Origin: an uncultured Opitutales bacterium
GTDB taxonomy: Bacteria > Verrucomicrobiota > Verrucomicrobiia > Opitutales > Coraliomargaritaceae
DNA: 64,000 bases
Assembly: GCA_937775295.1 (NCBI GenBank)
Contig: CALKBZ010000010.1
Span: forward strand, 22,483-86,482
Direction of reading: 5' to 3'
In this document: piece after piece, positions 1 to 8,530 of the stretch
Layout: every line of letters begins with the position of its first letter
Numbering within the stretch: position 1 is the stretch's first letter
Notes under the pieces: model-generated
Told to the model about the DNA's origin: nothing
The model's input: the letters and a program-made list of their open reading frames with translations, nothing else
Database searches by the model: none
Translations under genes and position numbers: made by a program

Positions 1-36
1 ACTCGGGCGGCACCACTGCAGGAGGTTGCTAATCAT
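1..36 (-). CDS. ATP-grasp alpha-L-glutamate ligase-like protein, N-terminal fragment cut by window edge
   Basis: Only the first twelve codons are inside the window (MISNLLQWCRPS on the minus strand). The ATG at 36-34 overlaps the TGA of the restored upstream UUP1 frame (35-33) in an ATGA arrangement, as expected for the third gene of this operon. Members of the RimK-like ATP-grasp family that follow UUP1-type genes begin with a similar short run ending in a Pro-Ser/Arg-Glu segment. The assignment therefore rests on gene order plus a weak N-terminal resemblance. Whether the rest of the gene is intact cannot be seen here; both upstream partners are broken. Confidence 0.45.
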   Translation of the reverse strand, partial: MISNLLQWCRPS

Positions 37-1592
37 CCGAGATCTTTCTGTTGATTGGCTTTAACCAAAGGTGCAAAGCGTATTAGTTCGGAGAGACGGT
101 AGCCTGAGTATTGGCCAGCGCTAATATGGCGGCGAGTGCCACTAAGAGTAATTCCGGGAATACAAAGACGAGGTAACGCAAGGTCGGGTCACCCATTGCC
201 ATATAAGCCATGATTGCAACGACTAAGCTGACTAACGTTTGTATACTGACCTCATTGGCACTGTCTTCTTCCCATCGTACTGAGAGCCGCTTAACCGTCC
301 ATGCCAGAATGATGGTCGGGAAGAGGGTGATCGACTGGATGATGTACAGGTCAAATTTGGCCCCCATAATCCCAAATGCTACCATGATGCCAATCACCAC
401 GACGACCACGGGCGAGATGCGGGGCACGAGCAGGAGCTCCAGCTTCGAGAGATAGGCGCGAATCGTTACGCCTGCGCTGACAACGATAATAAAGAGTAAC
501 AGCCCGGGGCCGAATTCGGTGCGCAGGAAAGCCATGGCCAACAGTATCGGCATGAAGGTGCCGGTGGTGCGAGTACCGATAATATTACGCATGATCACTG
601 CGATCAGCGCACCGAAGGGGATGGTTAATAGTAGGCGGTAGGAGTCTTGTTCCTAAATCGAGAGTGAGTTGAGCGAAAAGTCGGTCAGGCTGTTTTGTTG
701 TTGGCGTGATGCTTGCTCGAGCACGAAGCTCGCGGGCAGTTCTTGTTTGACGACGGAGAATATGACTCTGGCATTTCTGCCGCCTTTAACCTCAATGAGC
801 GATGTGCCGCCGCGTTGCCAAGCCAGTGCGGGCGTATGCAGGATTGGTTTTGGATTGCCCTGACAAAGGTGTGTCACTTGCCTTCGTTGAATAGGATGAC
901 CATTGGCTGTAACGCCTGTCGAGCACTGGTCTCTCCGAGTATGAGCGCACGGATGAGGTGCGACTCATAACCGCCCTTCATGATCAGTGTATTAAGGAGC
1001 TGCGCGCGCTAAATATCAGTGGTGGCAGCGGCTAGCAGTAATTGCACATTTTGATCGGTCACATTGCTCAATAGTTGAGTTAGTTGCCCGACGTAGGTCA
1101 CCGCATCGGCTGAATGGCGCTTGGCTTCGTCGATCACCTTGTCGAATGCGACAGCGAGTCGGCCATCGCTGCATTTCTCTGATGGATAAAGCACCGGCGC
1201 ATGCAGTTCTAGGTCTTCGGCACTTTGCTTTTGATAGACGTCGATACTGTAATCGAGCTCTTGAAGTTCCTTTGCCTGGGCCTTAGACCAAATTACAGAA
1301 CGGTAAACGTCCTCTACCTTAGGATCGTCACCTGCCGGAATGAATCCATAGTCGTTTGAGAAGCCTGTTTCTTCCAGAATGCCTAAGCGGCTCTGCCACC
1401 AGGCACGGCGAGGCTCACTTTGACAGGGCTGCCGGTGGCCCGAAATTTGACTTTCTCCTCAATGGTCCAGATCGGGATCTGTTACTTGGGGATGATCGGA
1501 TAGCCGACTTGCAAGTGCTTGACCAGTGCAATGCTGATGCCCATCCCCGCCAAGACGAAGATCAGGATGCGAATTTGAATTTTGGAATTCAT
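33..1592 (-). pseudogene. UUP1-type inactive transglutaminase fused to seven-helix membrane domain, disrupted
   Basis: Translating the minus strand from the ATG at 1592 gives an N-terminal membrane anchor (about residues 7-25), a periplasmic region containing LGILEETGFSNDYGFIPAG, a WQRGGTSLIEVKGGRNARV segment and then a run of hydrophobic helices (598 down to about 100). This is the architecture of the inactive-transglutaminase/7TM family. The reading frame is broken repeatedly: TAA at 1484-1482, a one-base shift near 1396, TAG at 1011-1009, a TGA in place of a likely Trp plus a shift near 870, TAG at 655-653, and a shift near 118. After the last shift the frame continues as YSGYRLSELIRFAPLVKAN and stops at 35-33. 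The total length (about 520 codons) matches an intact family member, so this is decay by point lesions, not deletion. The ATG overlaps the TAA of the preceding gene. Confidence 0.75.
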
Positions 1593-2326
1593 TATTTGTT
1601 TAGAGTCCTCGCGATGTATTCCTTAGTCGGCTTGTCGAGCGTGTAGCTCTGACTCACATCGACAATGGCAATGCCGCGCAGTAGGTTGTGGCCCACCAGC
1701 ATCGGATAGCTGTAATTGGAGCGATCTGCTAGGGAGAATTCGAATGCTCGTGGTTTTTGCTCAATGAACACTTTGATCGCGACGACGTAGCGCGACACGG
1801 AATCGGAGTCGTGTTGCTTGATATCAACGACGCTCACGACTTTTTCTTTACGCTCGGTGCGTATATTGGTGTCGAAGTTGATTAGATCGAAGGTGACCCA
1901 CGGTCGCCGTCGCGCTCAAACGGGACGATGCTTTCGGCATGTAGTGAACTGGTCGTAGCGCCTGTGTCGATATGGGCATAGTAGGCGTATTTTACCCCCA
2001 TGACGTAGACCTGCTCGATTTCACCAATGACGATCATTTCGCCAGCAGCGGGATCAGTCTTCTCGATACTAAGCGGAGATCGCCTCGACTGTACGATCCG
2101 TAGTGGGAATCGGTTCGGCTTGGGGCTTCGGAGTGGGAGCTGTCAGGTGCTTGCGAACAGATGCGAGAATCGACTTGATTTTGCTAATCGTAGTGGAGAT
2201 TGACTCGGTTTTTACGATCGGTGTGGAGGGTGCCGCGTTGCTACCACTCTGCGTGGAGACGCACGCCGTAAGTGCTAGGTTGAGATGTAATAGGTATTTG
2301 AGTAGGGAGGAGATCTCATCGTGCAA
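1592..2326 (-). pseudogene. Retropepsin-like (RimK-associated 'ATP-dependent zinc protease' family) lipoprotein, disrupted
   Basis: The minus strand shows a lipoprotein-type leader (LNLALTAC, Cys after the hydrophobic stretch), a Thr/Pro/Lys linker and then a small aspartic-protease-like domain with YYAHIDTGATTSSLHAE, whose DTGA is the retropepsin catalytic motif. It continues through LADRSNYSYPMLVGHNLL and ends in LDKPTKEYIARTLNK. These features define the PF05618-like family normally encoded beside UUP1 and an ATP-grasp ligase. Two frame changes are needed: one near 2060-2070 joining linker to protease domain, one near 1900 where adding a base restores RWVTFDLINFDTN. The only in-frame start for the leader is TTG (2326), and a nearby ATG is in another frame, so the N-terminus may also be damaged. 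It is followed by the UUP1 gene with a TAATG overlap. Confidence 0.75.
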
Positions 2327-2465
2327 TTGATTTAAGGCGATGAGTGGATGGGAGCAAGGCGAATAATTGATTTTAGGCTAGTTGAGATCGATCTTCTCAT
2401 GAGGCTAGGACATTTTAAATGTTTGGCTCAATTGTAGGGAACTTAGCTCTCTGATCAAGGGACTC

Positions 2466-2493
2466 TTGACAGTGCCTTTTCACCGCTAATACT
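2466..2493 (+). promoter_or_regulatory. Possible sigma-70 promoter for the Bat operon
   Basis: A perfect TTGACA (2466-2471) lies 73 bases upstream of the moxR start codon. About 15-16 bases downstream is a weak TAATACT. Only the -35 hexamer is strong; the -10 match is poor. No gene lies between 2327 and 2543 on either strand, so this divergent spacer is the natural place for the promoters of both the Bat operon and the decayed minus-strand operon. Confidence 0.3.
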
Positions 2494-2543
2494 GTGCCGT
2501 TTGCATTTCGGCATATATACTGTTCCACTGTTATACCCTCATT

Positions 2544-3515
2544 ATGAGTCAGAAGTTTGAATCCAGTAGTGCAACGCTGCAAGCCGTGCGAAAGCGTGTC
2601 GGCCAGGTGGTGGTCGGTCAGGAAAACTTGGTAGACCGCTTGTTGTTGGCCTTACTTTGCAATGGCCATGTGTTACTCGAGGGCGTCCCGGGCGTGGCAA
2701 AGACGCTGACTGTAAATAGCTTAGCGCAGGCAATCCATGCACAGTTTAGCCGTATCCAGTTTACCCCAGATCTATTGCCGGGTGATTTGACCGGCACTTT
2801 GGTGTATGATCCGCGGGCGCATACTTTTACTGCCGAGAAGGGGCCGATTTTTACCAATCTACTACTCGCGGACGAAATTAACCGTGCACCGGCCAAGGTG
2901 CAGAGCGCTTTGCTTGAGGCGATGCAGGAAAAGCAAGTGACGCTAGGCAAAGAAACCTATGACCTACCGAAGCCGTTTTTGGTGTTGGCCACGCAAAATC
3001 CGATAGAGCAGGAGGGCACTTATTCGCTGCCTGAGGCTCAGGTGGATCGCTTTATGTTTAAGCTTAAGGTTGGCTACCCGTCGATGGATGAGGAGCTGAT
3101 CGTAATGCAGCGAATGGCAAAAACCGAGCCTGTGCTGAATATCGAACCGGTGTTGACGATCGAAGAGTTGATGCAGATGCGCGCAACCATGGAGACGGTC
3201 TTCATCGATGAAAAAGTGGAGCGTTATATTTTACGTTTGGTCGACGCGACGCGTTATCCTGAAAAATATGATTTAGATTTGGGACGCTATTTACGATTTG
3301 GCGCCTCGCCGCGGGCTTCGATTTATCTGTCGTTGGCCGCTCGTGGGCATGCACTCATGCAGCAGCGTGACTATGTCATCCCTCAAGATGTGAAGGATGT
3401 GGCGCACGATCTGTTGCGCCACCGTATGGCGATCTCGTATCGTGCCGAGGCTGAGTCGATTACTTCGGATGATCTACTCGACCAGATCCTCGCGAAGGTA
3501 TCTGTCTCAGCGTAA
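2544..3515 (+). CDS. MoxR-family AAA+ ATPase
   Basis: This 323-residue protein has the AAA_3/MoxR layout: Walker A GVPGVAKT (47-54), Walker B LLLADEINR (about 106-114), sensor-1 ATQNP (149-153) and the family motif PEAQVDRF (163-170) with the arginine finger, followed by the helical lid domain. MoxR ATPases act as chaperone-like partners of vWA-domain proteins. The gene opens an operon of DUF58, vWA and BatD-like genes, which is the classical setting. The ATG at 2544 gives the normal family N-terminus (a short helix before QVVVGQ). No clear Shine-Dalgarno sequence precedes it. Intact, and the most confidently assigned gene of the operon; the cellular target of this complex remains unknown in general. 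Confidence 0.95.
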   Translation: MSQKFESSSATLQAVRKRVGQVVVGQENLVDRLLLALLCNGHVLLEGVPGVAKTLTVNSLAQAIHAQFSRIQFTPDLLPGDLTGTLVYDPRAHTFTAEKGPIFTNLLLADEINRAPAKVQSALLEAMQEKQVTLGKETYDLPKPFLVLATQNPIEQEGTYSLPEAQVDRFMFKLKVGYPSMDEELIVMQRMAKTEPVLNIEPVLTIEELMQMRATMETVFIDEKVERYILRLVDATRYPEKYDLDLGRYLRFGASPRASIYLSLAARGHALMQQRDYVIPQDVKDVAHDLLRHRMAISYRAEAESITSDDLLDQILAKVSVSA

Positions 3516-3533
3516 GTTGATTATCGCACTGAA

Positions 3534-3589
3534 ACACAGAGACACAGAGTGAATTAAATTTATGTCCTCTGCACCTCAGTATCTCTGTG
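3534..3589. repeat. Imperfect inverted repeat between moxR and the DUF58 gene
   Basis: ACAGAGACACAGAG (3536-3549) pairs with CTCAGTATCTCTGT (3575-3588) at 12 of 14 positions around an AT-rich loop of about 25 bases. This CACAGAGACAC-type palindrome resembles dispersed intergenic hairpins of many bacterial genomes. It is not followed by a T-run, so it is not an obvious terminator. It might set the moxR to downstream expression ratio by affecting mRNA stability (inference). Confidence 0.55.
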
Positions 3590-3616
3590 CGAGACTTTAT
3601 ATTTTCGTCCTCATTT

Positions 3617-4486
3617 ATGCTTAGTGAACTAGAGAGTCAGCTGAATTTGCTGGAGCTGAAGTGCCGCCGTCCGGTGGAGCACTTGCTTGCTGGTGAGTAT
3701 CGTTCTGTATTTCGGGGACGTGGTGTCGAGTTTGAGGATGTGCGTCCGTATCAACCCGGCGACGATGTGCGCTCGATGGACTGGAAGGTCACGGCGCGCA
3801 CGGGTGAACCGCATATTAAGCGCTACATTGAGGAGCGTGAGCAGTTTGTTTACCTGCTGGTAGATGTGTCGGCTTCAATGCTGCATGATGCGGATGGGGA
3901 AAAGCGCAAGACGATGGCGGAGGTCTGTGCGTTACTGACCTTGGCGGCGGTTAAAAACCACGATCGTATTGGCCTAATATTATTCTCAGATCGTATCGAG
4001 AAAATTGTGCCGCCGAGCAAGGGGCGCAGTCACGCGATGCGGATCATGGATGAGTTAATGCATTTTAAGCCGCAGGGGCGTGGCACGGATTTCACAGAGA
4101 TGTTGGGTCGATTTGGTCATATGGCCCGTAAGCATTCGATCGCGTTTGTGGTGTCCGACTTTATGACCGACGACTATGTGCAAGAGTTACAGGCCTTGGC
4201 ATATCGGCATGACATCAATGCCATCAACCTCAGTGACCCCCATTTATTAAATCCCGATGTGTCGGGGCTGGTGCGCATGCAGGATTCGGAGTCGGATGAA
4301 CAACGTATTGTCGATCTCGGCCGTGGCGGTCACGACGAATCTGAGCATAGCGCGCGTCTCAAGCAAACGATGTTGGAATCGGGCGTAAATTTATTGGATC
4401 TGGAAGTGGGCGCCGATTGTGCTCAGGCACTGGCTCGATTTTTCCATGAGCGGCAGAGTCGCCAAGCCAATGAAACCGGGGGCTGA
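3617..4486 (+). CDS. DUF58 protein (vWA-related)
   Basis: The protein carries the diagnostic DUF58 block: GRGVEFEDVRPYQPGDDVRS, then MDWKVTARTGEPHIKRY (about residues 35-70), followed by a degenerate vWA fold whose first strand ends in LLVDVSASM (81-88), a MIDAS-like motif. The frame is open further upstream (a GTG near 3587), but the ATG at 3617, giving MLSELESQLNLLELKCRR, matches the usual start of the family, so I use that (289 residues). The stop TGA overlaps the next ATG (TGATG at 4484-4488), implying translational coupling. DUF58 proteins are regular partners of MoxR ATPases and sit between moxR and the vWA genes, as here. Confidence 0.9.
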   Translation: MLSELESQLNLLELKCRRPVEHLLAGEYRSVFRGRGVEFEDVRPYQPGDDVRSMDWKVTARTGEPHIKRYIEEREQFVYLLVDVSASMLHDADGEKRKTMAEVCALLTLAAVKNHDRIGLILFSDRIEKIVPPSKGRSHAMRIMDELMHFKPQGRGTDFTEMLGRFGHMARKHSIAFVVSDFMTDDYVQELQALAYRHDINAINLSDPHLLNPDVSGLVRMQDSESDEQRIVDLGRGGHDESEHSARLKQTMLESGVNLLDLEVGADCAQALARFFHERQSRQANETGG

Positions 4487-5385
4487 TGCAACGTCACATA
4501 CTATTTCTCAGCGCATGGTTGCTGCCACTATTTACCTTTGCAGATGTCGCACCGGAGGTTTCGTTGCGTCTGATCGAAGGCGAATATCTGCCAGGCGATG
4601 TGCTCGAGCTCGAAGCCGAAATGCGCGGCGCGGACTATGCCGAGTTTGAATTGCATGTGCCTACCAACGCTCAGTGTCACTTTGTGGCGCAGACCAGCGA
4701 GCCAGTGCGCTATACCGAGGGTGAATATTTGCAGCGTGTATTGCTGTTACTTCAACCGACGCGTGCTGGTGACTTTGAGTTAAATGGGATTACCGCGACG
4801 ATTGTACAAGGTGGCACCGCAATGGACGTCACACTGCCGTCTGTATTGTTTAGTGTCGCGTCGTATGCGGCAGAAGATACTTCGGAGGCAGCTGCCGAGT
4901 GGGGCGCAGGTGCATCTTTGTTAGCTCAGGCGTCGAACAATTTGCGCATCATTATTGCGGTGTTGTTTATTGTTTTAATGGTTGTCTGGTGGTTATTACG
5001 TAGGGTGAATACAACCCCAGTGAAAACCACTGAGATCGAACTGGGTTTGAGTGATTTGATTGTGGCCTTGGAGGGAAACGCTCCGTCGTTTCCACCGAGC
5101 GAGGCTGACGAACGGCAACGACGGCGCGAGGCTGACGAACGGCAACGACGGAGCGAGGCTGACGAACGGCAACGACGGAGCGAGGCTGACGAACGGCAAC
5201 GACGGAGCGTTTCCCTCCACGGGAGCTCGGAGCTGACCTCCATGATGATTGCTGAACAACTGCTGGAGCGCGCGGATCTTTCAATGTCGTCGGCCTTGCG
5301 TGAGGAATTAGAGGCCGCAGTCTACGCGAACCGATTGGATTCGGTCGTGTTGTTACAGCTGCTTCGAGAGGAGGTTCAACGATGA
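4486..5385 (+). CDS. BatD-like/DUF4381-position membrane protein with in-frame repeat insert
   Basis: The 299-residue protein has a signal peptide (1-19), a beta-rich extracytoplasmic domain (20-130), one transmembrane helix (about 152-171, IIIAVLFIVLMVVWWLL) and a cytoplasmic tail. The tail contains four consecutive nine-residue repeats, (S/R)EADERQRR, at about 205-240. The DNA around the repeats is a palindromic element (5070-5218) inserted between IVALEG and HGSSELTSMM, two segments that read as one continuous domain without it. By position (between DUF58 and the first vWA gene) this corresponds to the short DUF4381-type gene of other Bat operons, but its N-terminal half resembles a small BatD domain. 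It overlaps the next gene by four bases (ATGA). The function is not known beyond membership of the Bat locus. Confidence 0.75.
   Translation: MQRHILFLSAWLLPLFTFADVAPEVSLRLIEGEYLPGDVLELEAEMRGADYAEFELHVPTNAQCHFVAQTSEPVRYTEGEYLQRVLLLLQPTRAGDFELNGITATIVQGGTAMDVTLPSVLFSVASYAAEDTSEAAAEWGAGASLLAQASNNLRIIIAVLFIVLMVVWWLLRRVNTTPVKTTEIELGLSDLIVALEGNAPSFPPSEADERQRRREADERQRRSEADERQRRSEADERQRRSVSLHGSSELTSMMIAEQLLERADLSMSSALREELEAAVYANRLDSVVLLQLLREEVQR
5070..5218. repeat. Palindromic repeat element inserted in frame within a coding sequence
   Basis: A perfect 21-base inverted repeat (5070-5090 with 5198-5218) encloses four tandem 27-base units (5098-5205) that differ only at one position, AGC/CGC at the start of the unit. 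The left arm is itself an inverted partial copy of the unit. The whole stretch is free of stop codons in the host frame and encodes a highly charged segment. Tandem amplification of a small palindromic unit inside a gene is the simplest reading. Confidence 0.9.
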
Positions 5386-6407
5386 GTTTTCTGTATCTAT
5401 GGGTGCTGCTGTTGATTCCACTGGTGTTGTGGTTACTGCGTGGTCGCTTGCGCCGCACTTCATTGCAAGTGTCATCGCTCGGGCTGTGGTCTGAAACGGA
5501 TGCCGGACGTGCACGCTATTTATGGATTCCTGTTTTTTTGCGCCGCATGACTTTGGTCTTATTGCTATTGGCGTTGGCACGCCCGCAGGCGGGTTCAACT
5601 TACAGCATGGATGTCTCTGAGGGCATCGCGATTCAACTGCTGGTCGATGTGTCTAGTAGTATGGATATGAATGTGCGCGATTTGGAGGGTCAGAATCGAA
5701 GTCGTATGGAGGTGGCGAAGGAGATGGTCGAGAGGTTCATCGCTGGCGATGGAGAGACGTTACATGGGCGTGGTGAGGATCTACTGGGGTTGATTACTTT
5801 TGCACGATATGCAGATACGCGCAGCCCGTTAACGTTTGGGCATGCTGCCTTGCTACAGATTGTGAGAAACCTGGAGGTGCAGGAGCGTCCGAATGAGGAT
5901 GGCACCGCCTATGGAGATGCGTTGGCACTGGCTGCAGCTCGATTACAAAATATTGAGGAGTTACAGTTCGGGCAAGTTTCGGAGCCTGTCAATGCGATTG
6001 AGAGCCGTGTAATTATCATGCTGACTGATGGTGAGAATAACTCAGGGACACACTTGCCACTTGAGGCGGCTGGCTTGGCTAAAGCGTGGGGCTGTCGGAT
6101 CTATTGTATTAGTTTGGGGGATACCGAGGGCAGAGATTCGAGCAAGGTGCAGATCAAGAAACTGACGGCGGCCGAGCAGACCTTGAAACATATTAGCGAT
6201 GAGACGGGCGGTATTTTTAGACAAGCGACAGACTATGAGTCATTGCTCACTGTGTACGAAGAGATTGATCGGCTGGAGCGCTCGGAGATTGCCACGCGTA
6301 GTTATGATCGAGTGGCGGAGTGGTTTTGGTTGCCGTTGAGTGTGGCGCTGCTGAGCTTATTAATGGCCCTAATATTGGAGGCGTCTGTGTTGCGTGTCGT
6401 GCCATGA
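5382..6407 (+). CDS. batA: vWA-domain membrane protein, BatA type
   Basis: The 341-residue protein has two N-terminal transmembrane helices (about 3-19 and 52-66), the ARPQ motif that ends the second helix in BatA/BatB proteins, a von Willebrand A domain with a complete MIDAS motif DVSSSMD (89-95) and TDGENNSG (about 215-222), and a C-terminal transmembrane helix. It is expected to expose a metal-dependent protein-binding domain in the periplasm as part of the Bat complex. It overlaps its neighbours by ATGA on both sides (5382-5385 and 6404-6407), so the operon is probably translated in a coupled way. The symbol follows family usage; specific function (aerotolerance, envelope stress) has not been shown for this lineage. 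Confidence 0.88.
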   Translation: MSFLYLWVLLLIPLVLWLLRGRLRRTSLQVSSLGLWSETDAGRARYLWIPVFLRRMTLVLLLLALARPQAGSTYSMDVSEGIAIQLLVDVSSSMDMNVRDLEGQNRSRMEVAKEMVERFIAGDGETLHGRGEDLLGLITFARYADTRSPLTFGHAALLQIVRNLEVQERPNEDGTAYGDALALAAARLQNIEELQFGQVSEPVNAIESRVIIMLTDGENNSGTHLPLEAAGLAKAWGCRIYCISLGDTEGRDSSKVQIKKLTAAEQTLKHISDETGGIFRQATDYESLLTVYEEIDRLERSEIATRSYDRVAEWFWLPLSVALLSLLMALILEASVLRVVP

Positions 6408-8530
6408 GTGGATTTGTTTTTCAATGGTTGTGGGTCTTGCCTTTGTTGCTTCTGGCACTGCCGCTTTGGTGGTTGCTGGCCTATGCGCGTGGCAAACGTG
6501 CAGCACTGATCAAAGCAATGGGCGGGGGACTGAGCACGCACCGCCGGTTGCGTGATACCTTGCGGATCGGGGCGTTAATATTGCTGTTACTGGCGCTAGC
6601 TCGACCTGGGCATTCGCCTGAGGAGTTGTCGATCTCACGCACTGGGCGCGATGTCGTCTTTGCGCTGGACGTCTCGCAAAGTATGTTGACTGAAGATGTG
6701 GCACCTTCGCGCTTAGAAGTGGCGAAGCAAGCGGTGCGCGATGCATTGAATACATTTAGCAACGAGCGCGTGGGCTTGCTCGTCTATGCGGGCAGTGCCA
6801 CTATCATGTGTCCGCTGACGTATGATTATGACTTCGTGCGCTATATGTTGGAGCAAACACATACGCGGAGTGCGGCTTTTGGTGGCACGACTTTGCAGTC
6901 GGCAGTCGAGAAGGTGGTGGATCAAGTATTTATGGCCGATCGTGGCGGGGTGCAGGATCTAGTAGTGCTGACTGATGGTGGCGATCATGGCTCGCGGATG
7001 GATGAGGTCTCCGAACTGCTGCAGGAACATGGCGTGGATCTACTGCTGTTGGGCATCGGTAATCCGAATGAGAGCTCGCCGATTCCGATCGAGGATACGG
7101 ACGGGGTGCGCACCTTAATGCGTTCGAAAGATGGAATTATTTATACCCAACTGGATGACGCTTCGCTGCGGGCGCTGGCTGCTCAAAGTGCGGATGCCGA
7201 ATATGTATCCGTCGGCAATCGGGTCTTCGACCTCGGGCAGATCTATCTCGAGTATGTGGCCGATCGCGCGGTGTCTGCTTCGGTGGAGGGGGACGGTGTA
7301 GTGGTCTATCAGGAGGCGGCGCAATTCTTCGTGATTCCTGCACTGCTGCTGTTATTACTTTCGGAATGCTGGGGCGCGCATGGACTGCGACTGGGTCAAG
7401 CGGGCGTGTTGCTTGCGGTGCTCTGCGTACTGCCTAGAGAGGGCACAGCGGCGACCTCGCAATTAAAAGTACAATTTACAGAAGCCTCCAAACTTTACAC
7501 AGACGGATCGTTTACAGAGGCAGAGGCCTTGTTTACTGAAGTCGCTTATCACAGTGATGGATCCTCGATGACGCTCAGCCATTTGGCGGCTGTACAATTT
7601 AACCGAGGACTGTGCTTGATGGAACTTTCTCGGGCAGAAAGTGAAGTTTCAGCGGAGCTCGGTTTGAGCTACGCGCAACAGGCGCAGTTGGCGTTTCTGG
7701 CTGCGAAACGCTATCTACCGAACATGGAGCGTTCAGGGATACGCTTGGAATCGACGACGAACTGGGTGACAGAGTTGCAGTTTCAAATTGCCGAAGAAGC
7801 GGAAGAGTCAAATGAGATGGAGGCGCAGCTGGGGCAGTTGCTGGAGTACATACAGGCCTTGCTTGAGGCGCAGCAGGACTTGCGTCAACAAGTGGCTGAC
7901 AGCGATGTGGATCGTCGCCAACCCAAGCGTGCGAAAAAAACGCCGCTAACTGCGCCGATTCAACCGCCGCCCGATGCGGGAACGAACGCATCAATTTTTG
8001 TGAAATCTGAGAGCGCATTAAAGTCTGAAGCGCTGCGGCTCTACCAGGAAATGCAGCAGCTCGATACTTTAATGACCCCTCCAGCAATCGAAGGGATGGC
8101 GCCGATGGATAGCCTATTCGCTGAGCCAGTGAAACTCATGGCAAAAGTGTCTGAGGCGATGGAGCGTGCGCGCGGCTTACTGATCAATTGGAACACCTGG
8201 CCGGCCGCATATTCCGAGCAACAAATCGCAGAGCAATTGATTGAAGAGATATTAAATCTTCTGGGTAATAATTCATCGAATGATTCGGAGGGTGATGAGT
8301 GGGATGAAATGGACGAAGAGGCTGAGTATGAGTATGCGGATGAGATGGATGAAAGTATGATGAGCTCGATGCCGATGGAGGGCGATTTCGCGGCTGGCGG
8401 TGAGATGCAGGCGCTGCCAGTGCCGAACTATTCTGCAGACGATATTTTAATGGAAGAGCAGGGCAGTATGCAGTTCCGCCAACAACAACGTGCCAAGGCG
8501 AATGCCGGAAAAGTGAAGAAAGACTACTGA
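6404..8530 (+). CDS. batB: BatB vWA protein fused to a BatC-like TPR region
   Basis: I start at the ATG at 6404 (MSGFVFQWLW), which overlaps the batA stop; the frame is open upstream but that part lies inside batA. The 708-residue product has two N-terminal helices ending in ALARPGH, a vWA domain with MIDAS DVSQSM (89-94) and TDGGDHGS, then a transmembrane stretch (about 305-345) where BatB proteins normally end. Instead the protein continues with a TPR-like helical region (about 350-460), a Gln/Pro linker, and a strongly acidic Met/Glu/Asp tail, as in BatC. This looks like a BatB-BatC fusion. The stop overlaps the next start as TGATG. Confidence 0.85.
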   Translation: MSGFVFQWLWVLPLLLLALPLWWLLAYARGKRAALIKAMGGGLSTHRRLRDTLRIGALILLLLALARPGHSPEELSISRTGRDVVFALDVSQSMLTEDVAPSRLEVAKQAVRDALNTFSNERVGLLVYAGSATIMCPLTYDYDFVRYMLEQTHTRSAAFGGTTLQSAVEKVVDQVFMADRGGVQDLVVLTDGGDHGSRMDEVSELLQEHGVDLLLLGIGNPNESSPIPIEDTDGVRTLMRSKDGIIYTQLDDASLRALAAQSADAEYVSVGNRVFDLGQIYLEYVADRAVSASVEGDGVVVYQEAAQFFVIPALLLLLLSECWGAHGLRLGQAGVLLAVLCVLPREGTAATSQLKVQFTEASKLYTDGSFTEAEALFTEVAYHSDGSSMTLSHLAAVQFNRGLCLMELSRAESEVSAELGLSYAQQAQLAFLAAKRYLPNMERSGIRLESTTNWVTELQFQIAEEAEESNEMEAQLGQLLEYIQALLEAQQDLRQQVADSDVDRRQPKRAKKTPLTAPIQPPPDAGTNASIFVKSESALKSEALRLYQEMQQLDTLMTPPAIEGMAPMDSLFAEPVKLMAKVSEAMERARGLLINWNTWPAAYSEQQIAEQLIEEILNLLGNNSSNDSEGDEWDEMDEEAEYEYADEMDESMMSSMPMEGDFAAGGEMQALPVPNYSADDILMEEQGSMQFRQQQRAKANAGKVKKDY

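Noticed and set aside
3587..3616. Upstream GTG start for the DUF58 gene
   Set aside because: It adds residues outside the family and overlaps the right arm of the intergenic hairpin.
5098..5205. CRISPR-like regular repeat
   Set aside because: The 27-base units are directly adjacent with no spacers and lie in a coding frame.
4926..5458. Three long overlapping minus-strand frames across the repeat in the Bat gene
   Set aside because: They arise from the repeat composition opposite a coherent signal-peptide/membrane protein and show low-complexity sequence only.
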